Positions 32,051-41,622 of a stretch of 64,000 nucleotides of DNA are shown in pieces; position 1 is the stretch's first letter; each line of letters opens with the position of its first letter. The notes below the pieces were generated by a model that saw only the letters and a list, made by a program, of their open reading frames with translations, was not told the DNA's origin and ran no database searches. Source of the stretch: Candidatus Delongbacteria bacterium (GTDB taxonomy: Bacteria > CAIWAD01); contig JACKCN010000003.1 in assembly GCA_020634015.1 (NCBI GenBank), forward strand, positions 422,765-486,764, written 5' to 3'. Position numbers and translations under genes: made by a program.

Positions 32051-35000
32051 ATGAAACTCCGCATTCGCACCCTGTTCCGCTGGCCTGTCCGCATCGTGGG
32101 CGGGTTGCTGTTGTTGGTGCTGCTGCTGCCATTTCTGCTGAACATTCGCCCACTGCAACGCTCGCTCCTGGCGCGCCTGAATCAGCAACTGGACGGGCGG
32201 TTCGAACTGGGTGGACTGAGTCTGGCGCCGTACTCCATCCGCCTGGAGCTGCATGATCTGGTCCTGCTGGATGCGGCGAATGACACACTTGCCTCCGTGT
32301 CCGGATTGCGGATCCAGCTCTCGCCCTGGGCGCTTCTGCGTGGACAGATCCGGATTCGTGATCTGCGGATCACGGAACCCTGGTTGCGCCTCGAAACCGG
32401 GCCATCGGGCAGCCTCACTCTGCTCGCCCCCTTCGCCCCGCTGATGTCGGACACGCTGGAGAGCTCGTTCACAGGCTCTGGCGAACCGCCTTCGTTCCAG
32501 CTGGACCGCTTGCAGATCGACGGACTGGGACTCGAGCTGGAGCGTGTGGGCGGGCTCACGCGTGCCAGCCTCGAGACGCTGGATCTGCGTGCCTCCGCCC
32601 GTTGGCCCGACCCGGAGGCCAGACTCGAACTGGCGTTGACCTCACTGACCGTCCAACCCGCCGAGCGGGCCTGGACACTGGACAGCCTGGGACTTGCCGG
32701 CACACTCAGCGGTGAGACACTGGAGTCCTTCGTGATCCAGGCCCGCACCGGATCCAGCAGCCAGCTGCGACTGGATGCGAGCGCGCACACGGCCTGGCCG
32801 GACACGCGCGCCCAATTGGCCCTGCAGTTCCAGCTCGGACTGGAAGAACTGGGTCTGCTGCCAGCGGACCCGGGACTCGGCGGAGGATTGCTGGTGGGGC
32901 AGCTCGAGCTGCATGGAGCCGTCCAGGATCCGAGCCTGCGTTCGCACATCGTTTTGAGTGAGCTGGTGCACGACCGCGCACCCATCGACTCCCTGGTGCT
33001 GGAGCTGGCTCTGGACGAGCGCGTGCTGGCCCTCAGCCAACATCTCTACATGGGCGGCGGGGGCCGCGAAACCCTGAACCTGCAGCTGGATGCCCGTGAG
33101 GCACTTCCCGCGGGAATTCTGGACAGTCTGCGTCACGAGAACCTCAGCTGGACGGCCAACGGCCAGTGGCAGGAGCTGGATCTGGCGCCCTGGCTCGCTT
33201 CATCCGTGTCACAGGGATGGCTTGGTGGCTCACTTGACGCTTCCGGCCAGGGCATCGACTGGCCCGGGCTGAGGGCCACCCTGGCTCTGGCGACTGGTGC
33301 CTCAGGCGTGGAACTGCGCGGTGACAAGACCCCGCAGGACGCGCGACTGGGCCTTGGGATGACAGTGCGCGGTACGGTGTTCACGCTGGACAGCCTGGCG
33401 CTGGCACTGCCCGGAGTGCAGGCCAGCGGCAACGGACGCGCGGATCTGGCCGACAGCAGTCTGGCATTCAGCACACACTGGCAGGTGGACAGTTCCGAAC
33501 TGCCGCTGGGCGACGCGCTGAATGCTGCGGACGCGGGGCTCCTCAGTGGCCGGATGCGCCTGGATGGCAGCTTGCTTGAGCCACGCCTGAGTCTGAACGC
33601 CGCCCATGGGCCCGGGGTGCTGGCGGGCCTGACACTGGACAGTCTGGATCTGCAGGCAACGGCAAGTGAACACTCCCTGCAGCTGGAGCAACATCTGGAC
33701 CTGGGGTCCGGTGGCAGCCAGCGACTGGAGCTGGAGGCCCGCAGCCCGAATGGCTGGCGCGCTCTGGCGGATCAGCGCCTGCGCGCCCGCGATCCGCAGT
33801 GGAACACGCGGCTCAGCCTGGATTCGCTGGATCTGGCCGGGCTGATTCCGGGGCTGACTTTCGAAGGCCGTGTCACGGGCAGTCTGACCGGGTCGGGCAC
33901 CGGCAGCGACCCCGAGCGGATGGCGGGCTCCGCCAGGCTCCAGATCAGTGGCCAGAGCCTGCTGGCTCCAGGACTGGCCGACACGGTCTCGCTGGCTGCG
34001 GACGGGAATCTGGTGCTGGCCGCCGGCATCGCACGCCTGGATTCGCTGCGCTTGCGTGTGCAGGAACTGTCTCTCGACGGTGACGCACGCCTGAATCTGA
34101 ACAGCGAAAAGGTTGAGGCGAGCCTGGTGCTGGACGCACCCCGACTCGCGAGTCTGCCGCTGGCACTCTCCGACCCGATTTCGGGCAGTCTCAAGGCCTG
34201 GGTGGAGCTGACGGGAAGCATTGGTGATCCACGGGCGGACCTGAGGCTGCATCTGGCGGAGTTCGAATCGCCCTGGCAGGACCTGCGCGAACTGAATCTG
34301 GCAGGGCATGTCGCCGCGGACACGGCACGTGTCGACAGTTGCCGGATCGTGCTGGATCACGATCTGGGACTGCGCCTTTCCGGTCTGGTGACGCGCGACG
34401 GGGAATTCGCGCTCACATTGGGCTCGGATCCATTGTCTCTGGAGCTGTTCAAATCCCTCAGTCGCCTGCCCGAAGGTTCGGGGCGTCTGGAGTTGACTCT
34501 GACCGCGCATGGCACTGCCCGTGAACCCCATCTGTCGGGCTGGCTCAACGCCGACTCGCTGCGTTACGGGGATACGAGGCTGCTGCCCCTGCGACTGCGC
34601 CTGGGAGGAGATGGAGACACACTTACCCTCAGCGGAGAGCAGTTCTTCCGCCTGGACGCGCGCTACCATCCGGCCAGCGGACTGCTGAATGCCCGCCTGG
34701 ACATTCCCGAGCAGCAACTGGATTCCTACCTGGCGCTGGCCGGCTATGAGTTCCTCAGTCTGCGCACGGCGCTGTCGATCCAGGTGGACGGCTCGCTGCA
34801 ACATCCTGAAGCCCTGCAGGCCAGCCTGAGCATTCCCGAACTGGCACTGGGGGCCTGGCAGCGCCCGCTGGCCAGTGGTCGGAACCTGCTGGCCAGCTGG
34901 GGCCACAACACGCTGAGCATCGATTCCTTCCACCTTGTCACACCCAGTGATGGATTTCTGGACCTTGCCGGTCAGGGCCGGGTCGAGTCACTCGACTATC

Positions 35001-36316
35001 AATTGAACGCCCGCCTGCCTCTGGACCTGGCGGCACCCTTCACGCCCGTGCTGGGCAGCCTGAACGGGGACTTGGCCCTCCAGGGGAGACTGGCCGGCAG
35101 CATGTCCGAACCCAATCCCGAACTGGATCTGCAACTGGACAGCCTGAGCCTGCTTGTGCCCGTGCTCGATCAGCGCCTGCACGGGGTGAATGCCCGGATG
35201 CGCCTGGAGGGCAACAACCTTTGGTTGGACGACCTGAGCGGGTCCCTGGATGGGGGACGTTTCCAGGCGGGGGGCCTGGTGGGGCTGCGCGAGTTCCAGC
35301 CCGACAGTCTGGATCTGCGCCTGCGCGCCCAGTCCCTGCAACTGGAGCTGCAGGGCACGGCCTCGACACTGCTGGAGCTGGATCTGCGGGCCAGAGGCAA
35401 CTCGCGCCAATCCCGTCTCACGGGGGATGTGCAGATCCTGGATGGCCTGTATTACGGCGACCTGCAGCTCAATCCCGGGCAGTTGGTCAGTTTCATCAGC
35501 CGGGGGCGCGAGCGCCAGAGCGCCACGGTCAGCGAATCCACCAACCCGCTGCTGCGCAACATGGAACTGGATCTGGCCCTGCGCACCCGGCGCCCCTTCG
35601 TGGTCGAGAACAATCTGCTGAGCACGAGCCTGGCGCCGGATCTGCAGATCCGTGGACATCTGCTGGAACCCCTGCCCAGTGGCCGGGCCAGTCTGCTGGA
35701 CGGTACCCTGCGCTTCGCGGGGCGCGAGTTCAGCATCACACGGGGCATCCTGGACTTCGTCAATCCCGATCGCATCGACCCGGAACTGGATATCGAAAGC
35801 ACGGTGCTGGTGGCGCCCCAGGGCGAAGGTCTGGGCGAGCAGTGGTCCATCACGCTGCGTGTCACGGGCACGGCCAGCGAACCGCGTCTGTTGTTGAGTT
35901 CGCTGCCGATGGAGGAGGATGAGGATGTGCTCTCGATTCTGCTCACCGGCCGCCGCAGTGCCGACCTGGCCAACCTGACCGGTGGCGGTGAACTGAGTCC
36001 TCAACAGGTACTGGCCCGTTTGCTGGTCGCTTCCGCCAGCGAACGCCTGCGAAAGCTGAGTGGGCTGGACGTGCTGGATGTGGAAATGGGCCGCAGCGGG
36101 GAGGGGGACACGGCCAGCGAGAACCTGCGCCTGACCGTGGGCAAGAGCCTGTCGCGCCGTCTGACCACGTACTACAGCGTCGAAGCCAGCAAGGGCAGCC
36201 TGGTGCGCACGGGCACCGTCGAATACCGCCTGCTGGACGACCTGAGCCTCAGCGGATTCCAGAACAGCACCCAGGAAGTCGGGGGCGAACTGAAGCTGAA
36301 GAGGGAGTTCCGCTGA
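32051..36316 (+). CDS. tamB: Translocation and assembly module protein TamB (DUF490)
   Basis: The ATG at 32051 opens a signal-anchor (MKLRIRTLFRWPVRIVGG then a leucine-rich segment, residues 12-37); an upstream in-frame ATG at 31967 gives a non-anchor extension and is rejected. The 1421-residue protein is AsmA-like at the N-terminus (NIRPLQRSLLARLNQQLDG) and then a very long beta-helical chain of repeated LDSLDL- and LSGxxxL-type strands. The C-terminal 350 residues are the DUF490 domain, with FAGREFSITRGILDFVNP and DEDVLSILLTGRR near its end. TamB-like proteins bridge the periplasm and move lipids or barrel proteins. The stop overlaps the next start by one base, pairing it with a TamA-type barrel. 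Confidence 0.92.
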   Translation: MKLRIRTLFRWPVRIVGGLLLLVLLLPFLLNIRPLQRSLLARLNQQLDGRFELGGLSLAPYSIRLELHDLVLLDAANDTLASVSGLRIQLSPWALLRGQIRIRDLRITEPWLRLETGPSGSLTLLAPFAPLMSDTLESSFTGSGEPPSFQLDRLQIDGLGLELERVGGLTRASLETLDLRASARWPDPEARLELALTSLTVQPAERAWTLDSLGLAGTLSGETLESFVIQARTGSSSQLRLDASAHTAWPDTRAQLALQFQLGLEELGLLPADPGLGGGLLVGQLELHGAVQDPSLRSHIVLSELVHDRAPIDSLVLELALDERVLALSQHLYMGGGGRETLNLQLDAREALPAGILDSLRHENLSWTANGQWQELDLAPWLASSVSQGWLGGSLDASGQGIDWPGLRATLALATGASGVELRGDKTPQDARLGLGMTVRGTVFTLDSLALALPGVQASGNGRADLADSSLAFSTHWQVDSSELPLGDALNAADAGLLSGRMRLDGSLLEPRLSLNAAHGPGVLAGLTLDSLDLQATASEHSLQLEQHLDLGSGGSQRLELEARSPNGWRALADQRLRARDPQWNTRLSLDSLDLAGLIPGLTFEGRVTGSLTGSGTGSDPERMAGSARLQISGQSLLAPGLADTVSLAADGNLVLAAGIARLDSLRLRVQELSLDGDARLNLNSEKVEASLVLDAPRLASLPLALSDPISGSLKAWVELTGSIGDPRADLRLHLAEFESPWQDLRELNLAGHVAADTARVDSCRIVLDHDLGLRLSGLVTRDGEFALTLGSDPLSLELFKSLSRLPEGSGRLELTLTAHGTAREPHLSGWLNADSLRYGDTRLLPLRLRLGGDGDTLTLSGEQFFRLDARYHPASGLLNARLDIPEQQLDSYLALAGYEFLSLRTALSIQVDGSLQHPEALQASLSIPELALGAWQRPLASGRNLLASWGHNTLSIDSFHLVTPSDGFLDLAGQGRVESLDYQLNARLPLDLAAPFTPVLGSLNGDLALQGRLAGSMSEPNPELDLQLDSLSLLVPVLDQRLHGVNARMRLEGNNLWLDDLSGSLDGGRFQAGGLVGLREFQPDSLDLRLRAQSLQLELQGTASTLLELDLRARGNSRQSRLTGDVQILDGLYYGDLQLNPGQLVSFISRGRERQSATVSESTNPLLRNMELDLALRTRRPFVVENNLLSTSLAPDLQIRGHLLEPLPSGRASLLDGTLRFAGREFSITRGILDFVNPDRIDPELDIESTVLVAPQGEGLGEQWSITLRVTGTASEPRLLLSSLPMEEDEDVLSILLTGRRSADLANLTGGGELSPQQVLARLLVASASERLRKLSGLDVLDVEMGRSGEGDTASENLRLTVGKSLSRRLTTYYSVEASKGSLVRTGTVEYRLLDDLSLSGFQNSTQEVGGELKLKREFR

Positions 36317-39078
36317 TGGCCACCCGCCTGTTCGGCCTGCTCTGCCTGGTTCTGCTGGCAAGCGCCGCGGTTCTCTTCGCCGAGGATCTGCAGTCCCGTG
36401 TGACGATCACGGGCGCTGGCGGGCGCCAGGCCGAGCTCGAGAGTGTGGCACGCGCTCTGCTTCCCGATGGCGGCCTGCTCCCCCTCTCGGCCCATTCCCT
36501 GGACCAGACCCGCCAACTGCTGGAGGACAGCCGTTTCTTCAGCAGGATTCAGCTGGATCTGGACAGCACATCGGTTCCTCCCGTGCTGGACGTGCATCTG
36601 GTTGCCGCGCTGCTGATTTCCAACATCAAGGTGAGTGGCCAGCGGCCCTTCTTCGAACGGGAGATTCTGGATGTGCTCAGCATCTACCCGGGTGACGTGT
36701 ATGACTCGCTGGAAGTGGCTGGACAGGCCGAGGGAATTCGCGAGTTCTACCGTCGTTCGGGGCGCCGGCTGAATGATGTGAGACTTGTGACCGCTGTGGA
36801 CAGTGTCGACGCCACCTGCACCATCCAGATCGAGCTGGAATCCGACCGCTACGTGCGGCTGGGATCGCTGGAATTCACGGGCAACCATGCGTTCTCGGGG
36901 AGCCGCCTGCGCTGGAAACTGAAAACCTGGCGCCACCACTATCTGCCGGGTGAAGCCGGGCGATTCCAGGAACAGGAACTCCAGGACGATCTGGAATCCC
37001 TGCGCAGCTGGTATCGGGAGAAAGGATATCCGGAGTTCACCGTGTCCGTGACCCGGGTGGCCCGTGATGCTGACGGTGACTCGCCACGCCTGGATCTGAT
37101 CCTGGCCGTCCACGAGGGGCCGCTCTACCGCGTGACCTACGATGGGCATCACAGACTGGGCAGATCCCGCCTGGCCAGGAGTTCCAGCCTCACCGAACGT
37201 GGCAATCGGGCCGACGCCACTCTGCGTCGGGATCTGCAGGCGATGCTGGAGCTGTACCATCGGAAGGGCTATCCCTTCACCACGATCGAACTGGATGCGC
37301 CGCGGGTGGACGATGACGCACACTTGCGAACGGTACGGTACCGGATCACGGAAGGACCGCGTACCCGGATCAGCGCGGTTGATCTCAGTGGAAACCACCA
37401 GATCGGCAACGATCGGCTGCTGCGCAATGTCCTCTCGCGCAAGGGGCGGATCTGGGATGAGCAGTTGAGCAAGGAAGACGCCGACGCGCTCTTCAATCTG
37501 TATCAGAATCTGGGCTATCGACATGCCACGGTGGACCTGACGCACGAGCTCTCGCAAGACTCGAGCCGGGTCGCGATCCGATTCGTGATCCAGGAGGGCC
37601 GGCCCAGCAAGCTGGAAACCGTGTTGCATGCCGCACCCGGTGCGGGCAGCATTCCCGACAGCCTGTTGCAGCAGGTCATTGTCGGCGACAGCATCTGGAC
37701 TCCGGGAGTGCTCGATCGCCAGGAGCGCAGCCTGCTGGCGGCCCTGGCCCGCCAAGGTCATCTGCGGGCCTCGCTGGATCAGGAACTGGTACTGAATGCC
37801 GACAGCACACGCGCCCGTCTGGATGTGAGCGTGAACCCCGGTCCGCGACAGAGCATGGGCAAACTGTTCTTCCGGGGCAATTTTCACACCTCGCCCCGTT
37901 TTCTGGCCCGCGAGCTGGATCTGCCCGCGGGTATGCCCTTCTCGCGCCAGGCTCTGCTGAAGGGCCAGCAACGGCTGCAGAACCAGCCGATTCTCGCCTC
38001 GGCCCGCTTGCGCACACTGGGCATGAGTCAACTGCGTGACACAGTGCATGTGCTGGTGGAGCTTGAGGAGAAGCCGCCCTGGTATGTGGAAGGGGCCAGT
38101 GGGTACCACAGCTCCGATGGCCTGTATCTGCGTTCGCGAGTGGGCAATCGCAACCTCTTCGGCAAGGCGCGCCACCTCTGGCTGGGAGGGCGGGCCAGCC
38201 AGACCCTGATGCGCGCGGAGAGCGGACTGATCGATCCACGCTTCCTTGGCGAGCGACTCTCGGGGGCGGCCACGGTGTATTACGAGAAGCAGGAGCTGCT
38301 GAACCAGAACTTTGGCGCGCGCAGCTTCGGTCTGGAACTGGGCGTGGACAAGGAGCTGGGCTCGCGCTGGCGCATGGGAGCGTCCCTTGTGCGTGAGCAG
38401 CGCCAGCTCTTCGGCAGTCTGGCCCGAAGCCTCACGGGTGAACTGGACAGCCTGTTGTCGGCGGCTGCTCTGGATCCGCGCGATCGCCTGAGCCTCGCGC
38501 CCTCGCTGCGATTCGATTCCCGGGACAACTTCCTGCGTCCGCGCAAGGGCATCCTGGGCTCGGTGAATGCCGAACTGTCACACGGACTTGACAACCGACT
38601 GGAGGACTTCCTCAGGCTGGACTCGGAGTTGCGCGCCTATCGTTCTCTGGGCGATCGCTTCATCGTGGCGGGCCTGGTGCGTCTGGGGCAGGCCCGACCT
38701 GTCTGGGGTGCCAATGTGCTCAGTCCCGATCGCCTGTATTTTCTGGGCGGCAGCCGCAGTGTGCGCGGATACGCCGAGAACTCGCTCTACCGTGATGCAT
38801 CGGGTGCCGCGCTGGGAGGGCCGGTGGCCCTCTCCGGTGCCTGGGAACTGCGGACCGCACTGGGCCACAGTCTCGAACTGGTTCTGTTCGCCGATCAGGG
38901 GGTGTTGGCTGGAGGGTGGAACTGGGCGGACTGGGAACAACCGCGCACGGGTGCAGGGCTTGGATTGCGCTGGCAGACGGCGATCGGCCCGGTTGGCGTG
39001 GTGCATGGCTGGAAACTGGCTCGTCGACCGGGTGAGGACGCGGGCCGATTCCATTTCAGTCTGGGGTATCCGATCTGA
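36316..39078 (+). CDS. BamA/TamA-like outer-membrane assembly protein with about seven POTRA domains
   Basis: The 920-residue protein has a signal peptide (residues 1-22, ending FAED) and then a chain of POTRA-like units. Their characteristic strand words start near residues 30 (VTITGAGG), 98 (ISNIKVSGQRPF), 177 (LGSLEFTGNHAF), 272 (VTYDGHHRLG), 350 (RISAVDLSGNHQIG), 432 (weak) and 512 (MGKLFFRGNFHT). The barrel spans about 590-920, with the conserved loop-6 motif VRGY near 815 and a C-terminal FHFSLGYPI strand. Its one-base overlap with tamB (TGATG) argues for a TamA role, but seven POTRAs are more than TamA (three) or E. coli BamA (five). Confidence 0.87.
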   Translation: MATRLFGLLCLVLLASAAVLFAEDLQSRVTITGAGGRQAELESVARALLPDGGLLPLSAHSLDQTRQLLEDSRFFSRIQLDLDSTSVPPVLDVHLVAALLISNIKVSGQRPFFEREILDVLSIYPGDVYDSLEVAGQAEGIREFYRRSGRRLNDVRLVTAVDSVDATCTIQIELESDRYVRLGSLEFTGNHAFSGSRLRWKLKTWRHHYLPGEAGRFQEQELQDDLESLRSWYREKGYPEFTVSVTRVARDADGDSPRLDLILAVHEGPLYRVTYDGHHRLGRSRLARSSSLTERGNRADATLRRDLQAMLELYHRKGYPFTTIELDAPRVDDDAHLRTVRYRITEGPRTRISAVDLSGNHQIGNDRLLRNVLSRKGRIWDEQLSKEDADALFNLYQNLGYRHATVDLTHELSQDSSRVAIRFVIQEGRPSKLETVLHAAPGAGSIPDSLLQQVIVGDSIWTPGVLDRQERSLLAALARQGHLRASLDQELVLNADSTRARLDVSVNPGPRQSMGKLFFRGNFHTSPRFLARELDLPAGMPFSRQALLKGQQRLQNQPILASARLRTLGMSQLRDTVHVLVELEEKPPWYVEGASGYHSSDGLYLRSRVGNRNLFGKARHLWLGGRASQTLMRAESGLIDPRFLGERLSGAATVYYEKQELLNQNFGARSFGLELGVDKELGSRWRMGASLVREQRQLFGSLARSLTGELDSLLSAAALDPRDRLSLAPSLRFDSRDNFLRPRKGILGSVNAELSHGLDNRLEDFLRLDSELRAYRSLGDRFIVAGLVRLGQARPVWGANVLSPDRLYFLGGSRSVRGYAENSLYRDASGAALGGPVALSGAWELRTALGHSLELVLFADQGVLAGGWNWADWEQPRTGAGLGLRWQTAIGPVGVVHGWKLARRPGEDAGRFHFSLGYPI

Positions 39079-39266
39079 TTCTCGGGGCATGCGGAGCGTG
39101 CGATGACCGGCACTGGTTCTCCAAATCGCTGAAATCTCTTTGATTCAACTTTCTCTTTCGCTATTTCCGTACCGGATTGTCCCGGACTTCCAACCAAGTG
39201 GCGTGCGATCCGCCCCCCCGACCAGCTAAAATCTCGACATGCCATCACAAACCACTGGAGCTCGCC

Positions 39267-40802
39267 ATGGGCCTGAACAGACTTATCCATCTGGCAGTCA
39301 AGGGGTCACTCTTGCTGTTCGCCTCTTCCACCGCACTGGCTGCGGCCAATGCCACGGGGCAGCCGACAAGCAGCCAATCTCCCGAACTGCAGGCGCTGAT
39401 CGCCGCCGGCGGTGGCGGGTTCTCGCCCGCGATCCTGAATCTGGTGGGAGGCGCCCCCGATTCGGGTGACGGAAACGACGGACTTCCGCACATCAATACG
39501 CGACTGGGCGGACCCGAGAGCGAAGCGGGCGTGGGCGAGGTCACCGTCACCAGCGCTTGCCAGCCTCCCGCCCAGAGCGATGAGGAGTGGGGGTTCTGGC
39601 TGGTCGAGAGTGATTTCTACGGCGAATACTACGAGCGCACGGATTTCTTCCAGGGCGACGAAGGCTTCGACGAGATTCAGGTCAGTGGCTTCCAGGTCGG
39701 CTTCGAAGGCGGATTCGTCAGTTGCGGATCGGCCGAACTGGGCTTCCGGGTCCGCATCTACTCCGACCTCGCGGGCGAACCGGGCACCTTGTTGATGGAC
39801 GAACAGGTGAATTCCACGGGTGTCCCGGGCCCCATGACCTATGCCGGTACCGAGGCGACCCGCCTCTACACCTGGTCGCTGCCGCTGAGTGCACCCCAGA
39901 ACATCCAGCGCGGCTGGTTGAGCATCCAGGCCATCGGCGGCGACTGTTACTTCGGGCAGCTGACCAGCGTCGAAGGCACCGACAGCCATTCACTGTTCAA
40001 GAATGGAGCATCCAGCACCTGGGCCAGCCAGGGTTTCGACCTGAACTACTGCCTGATCAGCCATGCTCCCACGGCACCCGCCTGCCAGGTCGCCAGCCAG
40101 CCCAACGAGAACTGGGGCTTCTGGCTCACCGACGGAGTGTTCGGACCCCGTGCCGAGCGTTTCCAGGTGGACGGTGTGATCGGCTCCGTGGACCTGACCG
40201 GCACCAGCGTCGCCTGGAACGGCGTGGCCTGGCAGAGCTGCAATGATTTCACCGAAGAGTTCCACGTCACCTTCCATGCCGATGACAACGGCAGCATCGG
40301 CGAGCAGGTGAGCGAGTTCACCCTCACCACCACCGGCACCCCCACGGGCACTCCCTATTTCTGGAGCTTCCCCTTCATCAGCCGCACCTACCAGCTCCAG
40401 CTGCCTGTGCCCCTGCAGTTGTACACGGGCTGGCTCGAGATCGAAGCCGTCGCGGCCCCCGGCTGCTGGTTCGCCTGGCTCAACAGCCAGAACGGCGATG
40501 GATCCAGTCTGGTCTGGAACAACAATACCCAGACCTGGCGTGGGTTCAACCAGGACTTCGCGTTCTGCCTGAACACCATCGCCTGCCCGCCCGTGAATGA
40601 CGTCCGCATGAGCCACCTGAATGGCACTCTCACTCTGTCATGGGACGCCATCCCGGGCGCAACCGATTACCGGATCCTGACCGCCAAGACTCCCTACGAA
40701 CCCTTCACTGCCCTGGACATCACCACGGGTGGCAGCACCACCTGGAGCGTTTCCATGGATTCCGGCATGGAGTTCTACAAGATCGTGGCCGTCTGTCCCT
40801 GA
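39267..40802 (+). CDS. Secreted protein with an internal duplication
   Basis: The ATG at 39267 follows GGAG and opens a signal peptide (MGLNRLIHLAVKGSLLLFAS..., cut near ALAAA). The upstream in-frame start at 39177 is not supported. After a Gly/Asp-rich linker the 511-residue protein has two similar beta-sandwich units, about 95-265 and 268-435. Both start with ACQ followed by EEWGFWL or ENWGFWL, share a WLSIQAIGGDCYFG or WLEIEAVAAPGCWFA strand, and end in FDLNYCL or QDFAFCL. The last 70 residues look like a fibronectin-type module (LSWDAIPGATDYRIL). There is no PNPFNP sorting tail. The function is unknown, and a terminator follows directly. Confidence 0.75.
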   Translation: MGLNRLIHLAVKGSLLLFASSTALAAANATGQPTSSQSPELQALIAAGGGGFSPAILNLVGGAPDSGDGNDGLPHINTRLGGPESEAGVGEVTVTSACQPPAQSDEEWGFWLVESDFYGEYYERTDFFQGDEGFDEIQVSGFQVGFEGGFVSCGSAELGFRVRIYSDLAGEPGTLLMDEQVNSTGVPGPMTYAGTEATRLYTWSLPLSAPQNIQRGWLSIQAIGGDCYFGQLTSVEGTDSHSLFKNGASSTWASQGFDLNYCLISHAPTAPACQVASQPNENWGFWLTDGVFGPRAERFQVDGVIGSVDLTGTSVAWNGVAWQSCNDFTEEFHVTFHADDNGSIGEQVSEFTLTTTGTPTGTPYFWSFPFISRTYQLQLPVPLQLYTGWLEIEAVAAPGCWFAWLNSQNGDGSSLVWNNNTQTWRGFNQDFAFCLNTIACPPVNDVRMSHLNGTLTLSWDAIPGATDYRILTAKTPYEPFTALDITTGGSTTWSVSMDSGMEFYKIVAVCP

Positions 40803-40823
40803 CCGACGCACCCTGTGAATTGC

Positions 40824-40852
40824 AACGCCCCCTTCCCGTCGAAGGGGGCGTT
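40824..40852 (+). terminator. Rho-independent-type hairpin after the duplicated secreted protein
   Basis: AACGCCCCCTTC and GAAGGGGGCGTT pair perfectly over 12 bp around CCGTC, followed by CTCATTCTGGG. The U-tract is poor but the stem is very stable. Confidence 0.75.
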
Positions 40853-40911
40853 CTCATTCTGGGTGTTTTCTACCTTGGGCGCCTCATCCCACAAGTTGAA
40901 GGAAAGTCCGC

Positions 40912-41622
40912 ATGCCCTCCGATCCTGCCGCGGTGGTCCTGTTGAGTGGAGGTCTGGACTCCACCACCTGTCTTGCCATCGCCCGCAAGCAGGGCTACCG
41001 TTGTCATGCCTTGAGTTTTGACTACGGGCAGCGTCATCGTCTGGAGCTGGACTGCGCGAGCCGTGTGGCCCGGGCCATGGGCGCCGAGCGGCATCTGGTG
41101 AGTCGCATCGATCTGGCCGCTTTCGGCGGGTCGGCCCTCACCAGCGGCATCGATGTTCCCAAGAGCGAGTCCGCGGAGGCAGTGGACCAGCACCAGGGCG
41201 TGCCCATTACCTACGTGCCGGCCCGCAACACGATCTTTCTGAGTTTCGCATTGGCCTGGTGCGAGGTGCTGGGCGCGTCCCACATCTTCATCGGTGTGAA
41301 TGCACTGGATTTCAGCGGTTACCCCGACTGCCGACCCGAGTACATCCAGGCCTGGGAGCGCCTGGCGCGCTTGGCCACCCGTGCGGGTGTCGAAGGCCAG
41401 GAACTTGTGATCCACACCCCGCTGATGCAATGGGACAAGAGCCGCATCATTTCCGAAGGACTGGCCCTGGGCGTGGATTATGCCCTGACCACCACCTGTT
41501 ACGACCCGGATGCCGCGGGTCTGGCCTGTGGTCATTGTGATGCCTGCCTGCTGCGCCTGCGCGGGTTCCGCCGGCTGGGCGTGACCGATCCGGCAGGATA
41601 CCAGCCGGGGGCACGTCCCTGA
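40912..41622 (+). CDS. queC: 7-cyano-7-deazaguanine (preQ0) synthase
   Basis: QueC makes preQ0 from 7-carboxy-7-deazaguanine with ATP and ammonia, the last step before reduction to preQ1 in queuosine synthesis. The 236-residue protein has the PP-loop LLSGGLDSTT (10-19), FDYGQRH near 38, VPARNTIFLS near 101 and the zinc cysteines C196, C206, C209 and C212 (CYDPDAAGLACGHCDAC). GAAGGAAAG precedes the ATG. Its stop is followed directly by queE with no gap, and queD comes 32 bases after that, so three steps of the pathway sit in one operon. No preQ1 riboswitch pattern is seen in the leader. Confidence 0.95.
   Translation: MPSDPAAVVLLSGGLDSTTCLAIARKQGYRCHALSFDYGQRHRLELDCASRVARAMGAERHLVSRIDLAAFGGSALTSGIDVPKSESAEAVDQHQGVPITYVPARNTIFLSFALAWCEVLGASHIFIGVNALDFSGYPDCRPEYIQAWERLARLATRAGVEGQELVIHTPLMQWDKSRIISEGLALGVDYALTTTCYDPDAAGLACGHCDACLLRLRGFRRLGVTDPAGYQPGARP

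Noticed and set aside
31679..32254. Protein-coding frames over the tmRNA gene on the minus strand.
   Set aside because: They are antisense to a clear structured RNA gene and its inverted repeat.
39198..39214. A GG-N10-GC spacing upstream of the secreted protein at 39267.
   Set aside because: Only the dinucleotides match; the TT before GC and most of the -24 box are absent.
40853..40911. A preQ1 riboswitch before queC.
   Set aside because: The leader is short and lacks the conserved AGAGGTTCTAGC-like core.
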